The notes below the pieces were generated by a model, which was not told where the DNA came from, ran no database searches, and saw only the letters and a list, made by a program, of their open reading frames with translations. This document shows, piece by piece, positions 16,531 to 25,730 of a DNA stretch of 64,000 bases (position 1 is the first letter of the stretch; every line of letters begins with the position of its first letter). The position numbers were made by a program, and so were the translations under genes. Origin of the DNA: Chryseobacterium aquaeductus (GTDB taxonomy: Bacteria > Bacteroidota > Bacteroidia > Flavobacteriales > Weeksellaceae); NCBI RefSeq assembly GCF_905175375.1, contig NZ_CAJIMS010000001.1, positions 992,001 to 1,056,000 on the forward strand. The letters run 5' to 3'.

Positions 16531-17868
16531 TTATTCCTGAACTTCAAAAAGCAAACGCTCTCCGAATTTTTCTTCATTCAATTTTCCATTGTCAAAAACC
16601 AGATTTCCGTTGACAAAAGTATGCGTAACTTTTGAGTGGAACTCCGTTCCTTCCAGTGGACTCCATCCGCATTTGTAAAGGATGTTTTCTTTGGCAACCG
16701 TCCAGTTTTCATTTAAATCTACCAAAACCAAATCTGCTTTGTAGCCCACTTTTACAAAACCTCTTTTCTCAACTCTGAATAGAATCGCTGGGTTATGACA
16801 CATTTTTTCAACGATTTTTTCCAGTGAAATTTTGCCGTTGATATAATTTTCCAGCATCACGACCAAAGAATGCTGAACCAAAGGTGCTCCTGAAGGACAT
16901 TTCAAATAGGTATTCTGCTTTTCTTCCCAAGTGTGAGGCGCATGGTCGGTCGCAATTACATCAATTCTGTCATCCAACAAAGCTTCCCAAAGTCCGTCTT
17001 TATCTTTTTGAGTTTTCACGGCGGGATTCCATTTTATCAATCCGCCTTTTGTATCATAATCTTCATTCGTAAAAGTGAGGTGATGAACACAAACTTCAGC
17101 CGTAATTTTTTTATCTTTTAAAGGAATATCATTTCTGAAAAGTTCCATTTCTTTTGCAGTTGATAAATGGAAAACGTGAAGTCTTGCACCGGTTTTCTGC
17201 GCCAGTTCAACAGCTTTTGAAGATGATTTGTAACAAGCTTCTTCGCTTCTTATTAAATGATGAAATTTCACTGGAATATCTTCACCATATTCGTCCACGT
17301 ATTTCTGAGTATTGCTTTTGATCATGGCTTCATCTTCGCAATGAACTGCAATCAGCATTTTGGTATTGCTGAATATATTTTCCAGAGTTTCGGGATTGTC
17401 GACCAGCATATTTCCTGTGGATGAACCTAAAAACAATTTGATTCCGGGAACATTTCTTGGGTTTGTCTTTAAGACTTCATCCAGATTATCATTCGTTCCG
17501 CCCATCATAAAACCGTAATTTGCGTAAGCTTTTTGAGAAGCAATGTTGTATTTATCAGCTAATAATTCCTGAGTAACAGCATTCGGAACCGTATTGGGTT
17601 GATCGATAAAACTGGTGATTCCACCAGCAATTGCCGCCTTTGATTCGGTTTCGATGTCGCCTTTGTGCGTTAATCCCGGATCACGGAAATGCACTTGATC
17701 ATCAATAATTCCGGGCAACAAATATTTTCCGGCAGCATCAATAATCTGGTCTGCTTCTTCAGAAATATTGGAATCTATTTTAGAAATTAAATCATTTTCG
17801 ATGAGAATATCACTTTCAATAACTTGTCCTTCGTTGACGATTTTTACGTTTTTTATCAGGATTTTCAT
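16531..17868 (-). CDS. pyrC: Dihydroorotase
   Basis: Third step of pyrimidine synthesis: closure of carbamoyl-aspartate to dihydroorotate. 445 residues from the ATG at 17868 (a longer frame to 17904 adds 12 residues from the spacer). Amidohydrolase motifs: IDDQVHFRDPGLTHKGD, GIKLFLGSSTGNML (with the Lys expected to be carboxylated), HCEDE, VHHL, and IATDHAPHT. The first metal His of the usual H-x-H is Gln (D-Q-V-H); I remember the same in the Porphyromonas enzyme, so this is a Bacteroidetes trait rather than damage. Convergent with the araC gene. Confidence 0.92.
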   Translation of the reverse strand: MKILIKNVKIVNEGQVIESDILIENDLISKIDSNISEEADQIIDAAGKYLLPGIIDDQVHFRDPGLTHKGDIETESKAAIAGGITSFIDQPNTVPNAVTQELLADKYNIASQKAYANYGFMMGGTNDNLDEVLKTNPRNVPGIKLFLGSSTGNMLVDNPETLENIFSNTKMLIAVHCEDEAMIKSNTQKYVDEYGEDIPVKFHHLIRSEEACYKSSSKAVELAQKTGARLHVFHLSTAKEMELFRNDIPLKDKKITAEVCVHHLTFTNEDYDTKGGLIKWNPAVKTQKDKDGLWEALLDDRIDVIATDHAPHTWEEKQNTYLKCPSGAPLVQHSLVVMLENYINGKISLEKIVEKMCHNPAILFRVEKRGFVKVGYKADLVLVDLNENWTVAKENILYKCGWSPLEGTEFHSKVTHTFVNGNLVFDNGKLNEEKFGERLLFEVQE

Positions 17869-17964
17869 TGTACTTTTTCTAGATATGAGATTTATATTGC
17901 ACAAATTTAATATTTTCAGAAATGATTTTTGTGAAGAAGTCTGAAAATTGTGAATTCTAATATT

Positions 17965-17972
17965 TACATTTG
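17965..17972 (+). promoter_or_regulatory. -7 element for the flippase gene
   Basis: TACATTTG matches TAnnTTTG and lies 17 nt before the TTG start at 17990, so the leader would be very short. The only nearby TTG (17948-17950) is at a 14-nt spacing, shorter than usual. Confidence 0.4.
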
Positions 17973-17989
17973 CACTTTAAAAGAATAAA

Positions 17990-19444
17990 TTGTACAAGAA
18001 ATTATTTGGGCAAACTGCGGTATATGGACTGAGTTCTGTATTGGTAAGAATTTTCCCCTTTCTCATTGCGCCTATTGTAACGAAAGCATTTGGTCCCACT
18101 GCATCTTCACCCTTTGTAGATTGGTATTCTATTGCTGGTGTGATAACCGTTTTTTTAACCCACGGGATGGAAACTTCTTTTTTCCGATTTGCACAGGAAA
18201 GCAATATTGATAAGAAAACTTTGGTTTCCACTTCCGCACTTAGTATTTTGGGAATTGGTTTCATTTATCTTATTTTAGGATATGTTTTCAGACAAGATCT
18301 TGCCAATGCTTTTGAAACGCCGGATCAGGTAAATTATTTGGTGATCTTTCTTTTCATTCTTTCTTTTGATGCTTTTGCTACAATTCCTTCGGCAGTTTTA
18401 CGGCTTGAGGGAAAACCGATTCTCTATACCATTTCAAAAGTTGCAGGATCTCTGGTTTATTATTTTTTGGTGGTATTTTTTATTAAATGGCTTCCAAATT
18501 ATCCTAACGGGATTTTAGGGTTAAAATACGATCCAGAAATCGGTGTAGGATATGTTTTCATTGCAAATTTGGTACAGAGCATTATTACTTTGGCTATTGT
18601 TGGAAAAGAATTTGTCAACTTCAGCTTTGGTAAATTTGATTTTAAACTCTGGAAAAGAATTATGAATTACTCTTGGCCGGTTATGGTTGCCGGACTTGCC
18701 GGAATCATCAATCAGACTTTAGACAGGCAATTTTTAAAATATTTGCTTCCGAAAGAAGAGGCAAAACATCAGATTGGAGTTTACGGAGCAGTTTATAAAA
18801 TCGCAACATTTATTACGGTTTTTCGCCAAGCATACCAGTTGGGAATTGAGCCTTATTTTTTCTCGAGCTTTAAAGATAAAAACAATCACAAAACCTACGC
18901 AGTTTTAATGGATGTATTTGTGATTTGCAATTGCTTAATTTATATCGGATTGATGGTAAATCTGCAGTGGATTTCAGAAAAATATCTTAACAATCCATTG
19001 TATTATGAAGGAATTGAAATCATTCCTTTTGTTATGCTGGGTGCTTTGTTTTTAGGCATTTATTTAAATCTTTCTATTTGGTATAAATTGTCTGATCAGA
19101 CAAGAGTGGGATTGTACATTTCTCTAATTGGAGCCGCAATTACCATTTTCATTAACTTTACATTCATCCCAAATTACGGATATTGGGCAAGTGCTTTTGC
19201 TGCTCTTATTACGTATACCAGCATGATGATAATTTCTTATATTTGGGGAAAAATACAGTATCCAATTCATTATAATGTACAGAAAATCGTGATCTACTTA
19301 TCATTATCCATCGCAATATCAATGGTATCATTTTACTTTTTCAGGGATAATTATTTTATAGGAAACGGATTATATCTTTTATTCATAGCGTTTCTCGCTT
19401 ATAACGAAAGAATGATGATTAATAAAATACTGAGGAGATCTTAA
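17990..19444 (+). CDS. Lipopolysaccharide/polysaccharide flippase, MATE-like (Wzx type)
   Basis: 484 residues with about 14 hydrophobic segments over the whole length and charged loops between them; no soluble domain. The start MYKKLFGQTAVYGLSSVLVRIFPFLI and the pattern AGLAGIINQTLDRQFLKYLLP are those of polysaccharide biosynthesis proteins that flip lipid-linked glycans across the inner membrane. The start codon is TTG; no ATG gives the expected N-terminus. It is followed after 30 bp by a sugar nucleotidyltransferase, consistent with an envelope glycan role. Confidence 0.88.
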   Translation: MYKKLFGQTAVYGLSSVLVRIFPFLIAPIVTKAFGPTASSPFVDWYSIAGVITVFLTHGMETSFFRFAQESNIDKKTLVSTSALSILGIGFIYLILGYVFRQDLANAFETPDQVNYLVIFLFILSFDAFATIPSAVLRLEGKPILYTISKVAGSLVYYFLVVFFIKWLPNYPNGILGLKYDPEIGVGYVFIANLVQSIITLAIVGKEFVNFSFGKFDFKLWKRIMNYSWPVMVAGLAGIINQTLDRQFLKYLLPKEEAKHQIGVYGAVYKIATFITVFRQAYQLGIEPYFFSSFKDKNNHKTYAVLMDVFVICNCLIYIGLMVNLQWISEKYLNNPLYYEGIEIIPFVMLGALFLGIYLNLSIWYKLSDQTRVGLYISLIGAAITIFINFTFIPNYGYWASAFAALITYTSMMIISYIWGKIQYPIHYNVQKIVIYLSLSIAISMVSFYFFRDNYFIGNGLYLLFIAFLAYNERMMINKILRRS

Positions 19445-19474
19445 AATTAAACTTAAAACTATATAAATTCATAT

Positions 19475-20494
19475 ATGAAAATTATTGTTCCAATGGCTGG
19501 GCGTGGTTCCAGATTACGTCCGCATACTTTAACAGTTCCAAAACCTCTTATACCAATTGCAGGAAGACCGATCGTACAGAGATTAGTAGAAGATATTGCA
19601 AAGGTTTGTGGTGAGAAAATAGAAGAAGTAGCCTTTATTATAGGAGATTTCGGTGACGAAGTAGAAAAATCTCTTCTTCAGATTGCCGAAAGATTGGGAG
19701 CAAAAGGAAGTATTTATCATCAGCAGGAAGCCTTAGGAACGGCGCATGCCATCAAGTGTGCTGAAGATTCTATGCAGGGAAATGTAGTTGTAGCTTTTGC
19801 TGATACTCTTTTTCGTGCAGATTTTACGCTGGACACGCAGTCTGATGGTGTAATTTGGGTAAAAAGCGTTGAAGATCCTTCTGCATTTGGTGTTGTAAAA
19901 CTGGATGGACAAGGTTTCATCACTGATTTTATTGAAAAACCGGAAACATTTGTCTCTGATCTTGCAATCATCGGAATCTATTATTTCAATTCTGCCGAAA
20001 AACTGATGGATGAGATCAACTATATTATCTCTAACGACATCAAAAATGGCGGAGAATATCAATTGACGCTCGCACTTGAAAACCTGAAAGCGAAAGGTGC
20101 AAAATTCAGTGCAGGACAAGTAAATGACTGGATGGATTGTGGAAACAAAAACGCAACTGTAGAGACAAATTGTAAAATCCTAGAATACGAAAAAGAGGAA
20201 ATGTCAACTTTTGCGTCAACGTCTTTTGTTGAAAATTCTTTAATTATTCCGCCTTGTTTTATTGGTGAGAATGTGAGAATTTCAAACTCAAAAATTGGCC
20301 CGGGAGTTTCTGTTGGAAATAACACAGTGATCATTAATTCTAATATTGAAAACTCTTTGATTCAGGAGAACACAAAAATCAACCACGGAAACCTTTCCAA
20401 TTCAATGATCGGTAATTCTGCTCAGTATTTCGGAGTTGCCAGAGAGATTTCTTTAGGAGATTATTCAGTTTTAGATTTTCTTAATAAAGCGTAA
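19475..20494 (+). CDS. Sugar-phosphate nucleotidyltransferase
   Basis: 339 residues. N-terminal nucleotidyltransferase domain with MAGRGSRLRPHTLTVPKPLIPIAG (nucleotide-binding loop and catalytic Lys), GTAHAI, FADTLF and FIEKPE; the C-terminal part from about residue 250 (FIGENVRISNSKIGPGVSVGNN) is a left-handed beta-helix of hexapeptide repeats. It makes an NDP-sugar such as dTDP- or UDP-glucose from sugar-1-phosphate; the exact substrate cannot be told. It is co-oriented with the flippase and probably co-transcribed. Confidence 0.9.
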   Translation: MKIIVPMAGRGSRLRPHTLTVPKPLIPIAGRPIVQRLVEDIAKVCGEKIEEVAFIIGDFGDEVEKSLLQIAERLGAKGSIYHQQEALGTAHAIKCAEDSMQGNVVVAFADTLFRADFTLDTQSDGVIWVKSVEDPSAFGVVKLDGQGFITDFIEKPETFVSDLAIIGIYYFNSAEKLMDEINYIISNDIKNGGEYQLTLALENLKAKGAKFSAGQVNDWMDCGNKNATVETNCKILEYEKEEMSTFASTSFVENSLIIPPCFIGENVRISNSKIGPGVSVGNNTVIINSNIENSLIQENTKINHGNLSNSMIGNSAQYFGVAREISLGDYSVLDFLNKA

Positions 20495-20518
20495 AATTAT
20501 CGCGAAATAAATTGGCTT

Positions 20519-20548
20519 CAAACCACACAAAACAATTTGTGTGGTTTG
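20519..20548 (+). terminator. Strong hairpin after the nucleotidyltransferase gene
   Basis: A perfect 13-bp stem: 20519-20531 pairs with 20536-20548 around the loop ACAA. No T run follows, so it is either a weak terminator or an mRNA-protecting structure. Confidence 0.5.
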
Positions 20549-20584
20549 GCGTTAATATTGTAAAGTATTTATTTAAAATAGAAT

Positions 20585-21430
20585 ATGAAAAAGTGGATTC
20601 CGTTATTGCTTGCTACGTTGGTTGTAATTTCATGTAAAACCAAAAAAAATGCGATGCAAAACGCTTCTGAAAATGACAGTATCATAGTAGAAAATTCAGA
20701 CAGTAAAAACCCGATAGATGCCGGAAAAAACATTTCAGATAGATTGAGTTTTTACGAAAACATTTACATCCACCCGAAGTTTGAAAACATCAAAATAAGT
20801 AGCAAAATCACTGCAGACAATATCAGAGTAAGTCCGTTGGATGCTACGATTTATATTGAAAGTGATAAAAAAATATGGTCAAATATCAACTTTCTTTTTT
20901 TCAATGCGGCACGAGCCATTATTACTCCGGAAGGCATTAAAGCCGTTGATAAATACAACAAAAACTATATAGATTCCGATTTTGAATATTTAAATAACTT
21001 ACTGAACATCAATTTTATAGATTATAAAACTTTAGAAAAAATTCTTACAGGCCGTACATTTTTGGCGGTAAGCGACAGGAATTCCAGGATTACGAAAAAC
21101 ATGGAAGGTTATCAACTCGCATCTATAGTCAATCAAAAAATCGTAACCAATGATCTGGAGCGAGAGTATAAAATTAATATGCGGTACTCTAATGATTATG
21201 ATTTAATTTACGTTAAATTGCAAGATGTAAAAACCGATGACGCTGTAGAAATCGTATATGATCAGTGGGAGAGCTTTGAGAATAATCTCAGATTACCACA
21301 AAGTGTTAAAATAATTATAAAAGGTTCGAAAACAAGTCAGATTTTACTAGAAAACACGAAATTTGGCTTCAATAAAATGGAAACACCTTATTCAGTTCCA
21401 GCCAATTATAAGAAAATTGAGATTAAATGA
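20585..21430 (+). CDS. DUF4292 lipoprotein
   Basis: 281 residues with a lipoprotein signal peptide (MKKWIPLLLATLVVISC; lipobox V-I-S-C, Cys17). The mature part matches the Bacteroidetes DUF4292 pattern, a beta-rich domain related in layout to LolA/LppM-like lipid-binding proteins. Its stop overlaps the ATG of the next gene (ATGA), and this pairing with an EnvC-like protein is common in the phylum. The function is not established; a role in outer-envelope assembly is inference. Confidence 0.87.
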   Translation: MKKWIPLLLATLVVISCKTKKNAMQNASENDSIIVENSDSKNPIDAGKNISDRLSFYENIYIHPKFENIKISSKITADNIRVSPLDATIYIESDKKIWSNINFLFFNAARAIITPEGIKAVDKYNKNYIDSDFEYLNNLLNINFIDYKTLEKILTGRTFLAVSDRNSRITKNMEGYQLASIVNQKIVTNDLEREYKINMRYSNDYDLIYVKLQDVKTDDAVEIVYDQWESFENNLRLPQSVKIIIKGSKTSQILLENTKFGFNKMETPYSVPANYKKIEIK

Positions 21431-22980
21431 TTAAAAAATTTAGCTTTTTAGTAGGTATCTTACTGTTCTCCTTGCACTTTGGTCAAAAAAAAGAGCAATT
21501 GCAACAACAAAATGCCGAGCTTAAAAAACAAATTGCAAAAATAAATGCTGATTTAGCAAAAACAAGAAATGAGTCTAAGCTTTCTGTATCATATCTTACA
21601 AGCGTTAATGAAAAATTAGCATTACGGGAAAAAGTATACAACAACACGCAGAAGGAAAAAAGATTTATTGAAGACGAAATTTATCTTCGTCAGCTAGAAA
21701 TCAACAGACAAAACCGTGAGCTGGCAGTTTTAAGAAAAAACTATTCACAGGTTTTGGTAAATGCTTATAAAAACAAAGGAGTGCAGAATAAAGTCACATT
21801 TATTCTCTCTTCAAAAGGTTTTGGGGAAGCTTTAAGAAGAGTGCAGTACCTTAAACAATATTCCGATTATCAAGATAAAAAAGCTTCTGAGATTACTAAT
21901 GCAGCTGTAGAACTAAAAAAATCTGTAGAGAAAAAAAGAAGATCTGCGGCAGAAAAGGAGAATCTATTGGTAAACCAGCAGAAAGACCTAACAACTATAA
22001 GTGCTGAACGAAAACAGAAAGAGCAGTTGGTGAATGAATTTAAGAAAAATGAAAATAAGCTTGCCGGCGAATTAAAGCAAAAGCAAACTCAATCTAAAGC
22101 GCTTGAAGGGCAAATAAGATCTATTATTGCTGAAGAAATTCGAAGAGCAAAAGCGGAAGAAGAATCTAGAAAGAAAGCAGAAGCAGAAAAAATACGTTTG
22201 GCGAAGATAGCTGCTGACAGGGAAAAAGCTAGAATTGACGCAGAAAATAAGGCGAGAGCTGAAGCACTTGAAAGAGAAAGAAAATTAGCAGAGGCAGAAG
22301 CTAAAAAAGCAGCAGATTTTGCAGCAAAGAGAGCTGAAGAAGAAAGGAAAAGAAATGAGGCTGCCGCTAAAAATGAGGCTACTGAAAGAGACGAGACCAG
22401 AAAAATCGCAGCTAAAAAAGCATCTGACGAGGCAGCTTTACGATCCAGAGAAGCCGCCACAAAATTAGCAGCAGCAAAAGCAGCGGAAGCGGCACTAGAG
22501 AAGAAAACAGACGCAGATAAAAAAGCTGCAGAAACAAAGGCAATGACCAATTATGGTGTATCAACATCAGCAGGAAATAGCTTTGCGGCAAACAAAGGAA
22601 GGCTTGCGATGCCTGCATACGGTACAATTACTCACCGATTTGGCAGACAACCGCATCCTGTTTTTAAGAATATTGTTGAAGAAAATAACGGAATTAAAAT
22701 TTCTGTAGCGAAAGGCACCAACGCAAAAGCGGTGTTCCCTGGAACAGTTTCTTCGGTAATGCCAGCGTCTGACGGAACAAAAACGGTTTTGATAAAACAT
22801 GGAGATTATTTCTCTATCTATTCAAATCTTAGCACAAATACAGTATCTAAAGGTCAACAAGTTTCTGTGGGAACCTCTGTAGGTATGGTCGCTCAGGATT
22901 TTGACGGATCATTTACCTTAGATTTCCAGATTTGGAGAGGAGACACACCAGTAGATCCATTAGGTTGGGTTTCAAATTAA
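21427..22980 (+). CDS. EnvC-like M23 peptidase-fold protein, probably an amidase activator
   Basis: 517 residues: signal peptide (about 1-20), long coiled coil (25-210), an extended Ala/Lys/Glu-rich helix (220-370), then a C-terminal LytM/M23 domain (400-517). The M23 fold is visible in HGDYFSIYSNL and GTSVGMVAQ, but the metal ligands are lost: the H-x3-D site reads NNGIKI and the last H-x-H reads LDFQIW. Such degenerate proteins (EnvC, NlpD) activate peptidoglycan amidases during cell separation. Translation is coupled to the DUF4292 gene. Confidence 0.9.
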   Translation: MIKKFSFLVGILLFSLHFGQKKEQLQQQNAELKKQIAKINADLAKTRNESKLSVSYLTSVNEKLALREKVYNNTQKEKRFIEDEIYLRQLEINRQNRELAVLRKNYSQVLVNAYKNKGVQNKVTFILSSKGFGEALRRVQYLKQYSDYQDKKASEITNAAVELKKSVEKKRRSAAEKENLLVNQQKDLTTISAERKQKEQLVNEFKKNENKLAGELKQKQTQSKALEGQIRSIIAEEIRRAKAEEESRKKAEAEKIRLAKIAADREKARIDAENKARAEALERERKLAEAEAKKAADFAAKRAEEERKRNEAAAKNEATERDETRKIAAKKASDEAALRSREAATKLAAAKAAEAALEKKTDADKKAAETKAMTNYGVSTSAGNSFAANKGRLAMPAYGTITHRFGRQPHPVFKNIVEENNGIKISVAKGTNAKAVFPGTVSSVMPASDGTKTVLIKHGDYFSIYSNLSTNTVSKGQQVSVGTSVGMVAQDFDGSFTLDFQIWRGDTPVDPLGWVSN

Positions 22981-23008
22981 AATATTAACTTTGTAAAAAT
23001 TATAACAA

Positions 23009-23224
23009 ATGTATACACTTACAATACTGTCATTATCTTGGCAACATTTATTGATCGTAGCGATCATTCTGCTTATTCTTTTCGGAGGAAAAAAAATTCC
23101 GGAAATGATGAGAGGTCTAGGATCTGGAATTAAAGAATTTAAAGATTCTGTGAAAGAAGAGGACAAGCCAGTTACAAAAACTGAAAATCCTAGTTCAAAT
23201 ACAACCACTAATACTGGACACTAA
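23009..23224 (+). CDS. tatA: Sec-independent protein translocase TatA/E
   Basis: 71 residues: a single N-terminal transmembrane helix (HLLIVAIILLILF), the hinge FGGKKIPEMMRGLGSG, an amphipathic helix IKEFKDSVK, then an acidic, Thr-rich tail. This is the standard TatA layout; it forms the pore part of the twin-arginine translocon. 28 bp after the EnvC-like gene, in the same operon. tatC is not in the window. Confidence 0.93.
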   Translation: MYTLTILSLSWQHLLIVAIILLILFGGKKIPEMMRGLGSGIKEFKDSVKEEDKPVTKTENPSSNTTTNTGH

Positions 23225-23238
23225 ATTTTAATTACAGA

Positions 23239-23850
23239 ATGAATTTTAGTGACACCGCTTGGCAAATCTTCAATACATCAATTGAAGATTACCATGTTTT
23301 AGACAATATAGAAACTCCGATAAATAATCCGTTTCCTAACGACAGTTTGGAACGAATTTTGTATGCTAAAAACTGGATTGACACCGTTCAATGGCATTTG
23401 GAGGATATTATCCGGGATGAAAATATAGATCCTGTAAATGCACTGCAACTTAAAAGGATGATTGATGCTTCTAATCAGAAGAGAACAGATTTGGTTGAGT
23501 TCATAGACAGTTGGTTTCTAGATAAATATAAAGATATAACTCCAAAAACTGATGCGAAGATAAATACTGAAACCCCGGCTTGGGCAGTTGACAGATTATC
23601 TATTCTTTCGCTAAAAGTTTACCACATGTCGCTGGAAGCTCATAGAGAATCAGCTTCAGAAGAACATCGTTTGAATTGTCAAAAAAAACTAGATGTGCTT
23701 CTTGATCAAAAACAAGATCTATCTACTTCAATAGGTCAATTGCTTACTGATATTGAGAACGGTGATATTAAGATGAAAGTGTACAAGCAGATGAAAATGT
23801 ACAATGATGAAAGTCTTAACCCAATCCTTTATCAAAAGGAGCAAAAATGA
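23239..23850 (+). CDS. DUF4254 domain protein
   Basis: 203 residues, cytosolic and helical. The pattern NPFPNDSLERILYAKNWIDTVQWHLEDIIRD, then LKRMIDASNQKRTDLVE, marks DUF4254, a family of unknown role seen near glycosyltransferases and envelope genes in Bacteroidetes. It overlaps the following lipoprotein gene by ATGA and lies 14 bp after tatA. Confidence 0.87.
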   Translation: MNFSDTAWQIFNTSIEDYHVLDNIETPINNPFPNDSLERILYAKNWIDTVQWHLEDIIRDENIDPVNALQLKRMIDASNQKRTDLVEFIDSWFLDKYKDITPKTDAKINTETPAWAVDRLSILSLKVYHMSLEAHRESASEEHRLNCQKKLDVLLDQKQDLSTSIGQLLTDIENGDIKMKVYKQMKMYNDESLNPILYQKEQK

Positions 23851-24302
23851 AACAACTATTTTTTTACGGACTATTAATTCTATCTATATCATCCTGCGCT
23901 ACAGAAAAACCTAATGTTTCCCCATTGTCTAGCAATTTGTATGCAGAATCAAAAAAAGCAGAAGCGGAATCTGATAACAGTTTTTCTATCAACATCGAAC
24001 AAAACATTAATGCTGCAGAAATCACAAATTTGATTTCTTCGTTTCCAAAATTTAAAAACACAGCATTAAATGAAGAGGTAAATTCATTGAAATATACATT
24101 ACAAAATTATCTCTACGCCCTTGATGCAGGTAATATTTCCGGAAAAGATAAGACGCTGAAAAATTTAGAGATTTCTTATAAAAAAATTCAGAAACTGAGA
24201 AAATATCTCAACAAAGATGATGATGCAGTTTTGAATAGGTACTTGGTAAGATTAAAAACAAATGTTACCTTTATTGAAGATACTATAAACAGTAAAAAAT
24301 AA
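23847..24302 (+). CDS. Putative lipoprotein of unknown function
   Basis: 151 residues. The signal peptide ends with lipobox S-S-C (MKQLFFYGLLILSISSC). The rest is Lys/Asn-rich and predicted helical, with no motif I recognise. Translation is coupled to the DUF4254 gene by a 4-nt overlap, and ribA follows 11 bp later. Confidence 0.8.
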   Translation: MKQLFFYGLLILSISSCATEKPNVSPLSSNLYAESKKAEAESDNSFSINIEQNINAAEITNLISSFPKFKNTALNEEVNSLKYTLQNYLYALDAGNISGKDKTLKNLEISYKKIQKLRKYLNKDDDAVLNRYLVRLKTNVTFIEDTINSKK

Positions 24303-24313
24303 CCACCAATTTA

Positions 24314-24907
24314 ATGATTAAAATTCAGGCGGAAGCTAATGTCCCAACAGATCACGGGAATTTCCGAATGATAGCTTTTGCAGAAGATTCAACCGACTGG
24401 ATGCCTCACATGGCAATTATAGCAGAAGATACAGATTTCTCAAAACCAATTAATGTACGTTTCCATTCCGAATGTATTACAGGTGAAGTCTTTCATTCAC
24501 AAAAATGTGAGTGCGGACAACAACTGGATGCTGCAATGAAATATATGCACGAACACGGCGGAATCATTATTTACCTTCGTCAGGAAGGAAGAAACATAGG
24601 AATTATTAATAAGCTAAAAGCGTATTCTCTTCAGGAGAAAGGTTTTGATACCGTTGCAGCCAACTTAGAACTTGGTTTACCAGCTGATGACAGAAATTTT
24701 GCTGTTGCTATTGAAATCCTTAGTATTTTACATGTGAAAAGCATTAATCTATTGACCAATAATCCTGAAAAAGTAAGGTTTGTAGAGCAAAGTAATGTTA
24801 ATTTAAATTCAAGAATACCTTTACAAATTCCAGCAACTGAGACAAGCCGAGGATATTTACAGACTAAAAAAGATTATTTCGGGCATCTTTTGGATGAACA
24901 GGACTAA
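24314..24907 (+). CDS. ribA: GTP cyclohydrolase II
   Basis: First step of riboflavin synthesis, GTP to 2,5-diamino-6-ribosylamino-pyrimidinone phosphate plus formate. 197 residues, so a stand-alone RibA and not a RibBA fusion. Zinc cysteines lie in SECITGEVFHSQKCECGQ; catalytic RQEGRNIGI and the C-terminal TNNPEKV are present. It ends the envelope operon; its link to the neighbours is probably only shared transcription. A clear terminator follows. Confidence 0.95.
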   Translation: MIKIQAEANVPTDHGNFRMIAFAEDSTDWMPHMAIIAEDTDFSKPINVRFHSECITGEVFHSQKCECGQQLDAAMKYMHEHGGIIIYLRQEGRNIGIINKLKAYSLQEKGFDTVAANLELGLPADDRNFAVAIEILSILHVKSINLLTNNPEKVRFVEQSNVNLNSRIPLQIPATETSRGYLQTKKDYFGHLLDEQD

Positions 24908-24935
24908 ATTTTTTATATGTTCCAATCATAAAAAT

Positions 24936-24967
24936 AAAATCTCCGAAATGAATTCCGGAGATTTTTT
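24936..24967 (+). terminator. Bidirectional terminator after ribA
   Basis: AAAATCTCCG (24936-24945) pairs with CGGAGATTTT (24956-24965) and runs into six T residues on the plus strand; minus-strand reading also gives TTTT-A-TTTTT. The same arrangement is repeated at 32864-32894 beyond the RHS island. Confidence 0.8.
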
Positions 24968-24990
24968 AATTATAAAAAACTGAAAAGATT
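24963..24990. repeat. 28-bp direct repeat left of the RHS island
   Basis: Identical over 28 bases to 32890-32917. In both places it directly follows a terminator hairpin and abuts the stop codon of a minus-strand reading frame. Confidence 0.75.
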
Positions 24991-25075
24991 ATTTTTGAAT
25001 TGACTTTCGTATTTGGGACTTTAATTCATTACTATAATCACTATAGCACCATTTATAAATATTTAATATTCTGTG
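24989..25075 (-). pseudogene. Possible 3' remnant of a gene related to the 32918 lipoprotein
   Basis: 28 sense codons up to the TAA at 24991-24989, with an in-frame stop just upstream (25078-25076). The stretch YSDYS resembles DYSDYN near the end of the lipoprotein encoded at 32918-33445, and the two stop codons sit at equivalent positions next to the same 28-bp sequence. The rest of 24968-25268 is AT-rich and empty apart from a -7-like TATTTTTG at 25238-25245 before the next gene. Confidence 0.35.
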
Positions 25076-25268
25076 AAATTATTCATTTTGTACTGTAATA
25101 TCAATGTGCTAGATATCCAAATCATGTTTTTCTTAAAGAAATAATCAACACCTGAAAAATTCAAAATAAGATTTTGTTTGAGTATGAAATAATCATCAAA
25201 TAATATTCTTATTATACCGTTTAATTAAATTTTTTTTTATTTTTGAACCATCAACAAAATATTATACG

Positions 25269-25715
25269 ATGAAAAAAACACTCTCTACCTCTTTATTTTT
25301 CCTACTATTGGGAAACACTCTGTCTGCACAGACTGCAATCTTCGAATATGATGAAGCTGGAAACCAAGTCCTTAGAGGACTCTGTAGTGGCTGTAAATCA
25401 GGCAGCAAAACTTCTATTCCGGTAGAACCTAAAGCACAAACCATTTTAGAAGAAGTAAGCAAAAGTATACGTGTAGCTCCAGTTCCTGTGAAAACAAATC
25501 TCACCGTACTTTGGGATATTAAAGTAAAAGATTACATCAAGCGAATAGAGCTTGTCCCTTACAATGATGTACGGATTTTAAGTTTTTTTGAGGTGAAAAA
25601 TACGAGTAACACCTCTTGTATTTTCAATATGGAAAGCTATTCTTATGGGGTATATTATCTCAGATTCTATTTATCAGACGGAAGTATTTTCACTAAAACA
25701 ATTACCAAAAACTAA
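25269..25715 (+). CDS. Small secreted protein with sorting-domain-like tail, upstream of the RHS gene
   Basis: 148 residues: signal peptide (MKKTLSTSLFFLLLGNTLSAQ), a short YD-like stretch EYDEAGNQVLRG, two Cys in CSGCKSG, then a beta-rich C-terminal region ending GVYYLRFYLSDGSIFTKTITKN. That region looks like a T9SS type A sorting domain. It lies 15 bp before the giant RHS gene and is probably co-transcribed. It may be a secretion partner or adaptor for the RHS protein; inference only. Confidence 0.75.
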   Translation: MKKTLSTSLFFLLLGNTLSAQTAIFEYDEAGNQVLRGLCSGCKSGSKTSIPVEPKAQTILEEVSKSIRVAPVPVKTNLTVLWDIKVKDYIKRIELVPYNDVRILSFFEVKNTSNTSCIFNMESYSYGVYYLRFYLSDGSIFTKTITKN

Positions 25716-25730
25716 ATTATTCTTATTACC

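Noticed and set aside
16531..17868. PyrC as a non-functional dihydroorotase homologue because the first metal His is Gln
   Set aside because: The other metal and substrate motifs are intact and, from memory, the Bacteroidetes enzyme from Porphyromonas has the same D-Q-V-H sequence, so it is probably an active lineage variant.
22089..22627. Long minus-strand frames rich in Ala/Ser/Leu opposite the EnvC-like gene
   Set aside because: They mirror the Ala/Lys/Glu-rich helix region of a clear gene; there is no start signal and no family resemblance.
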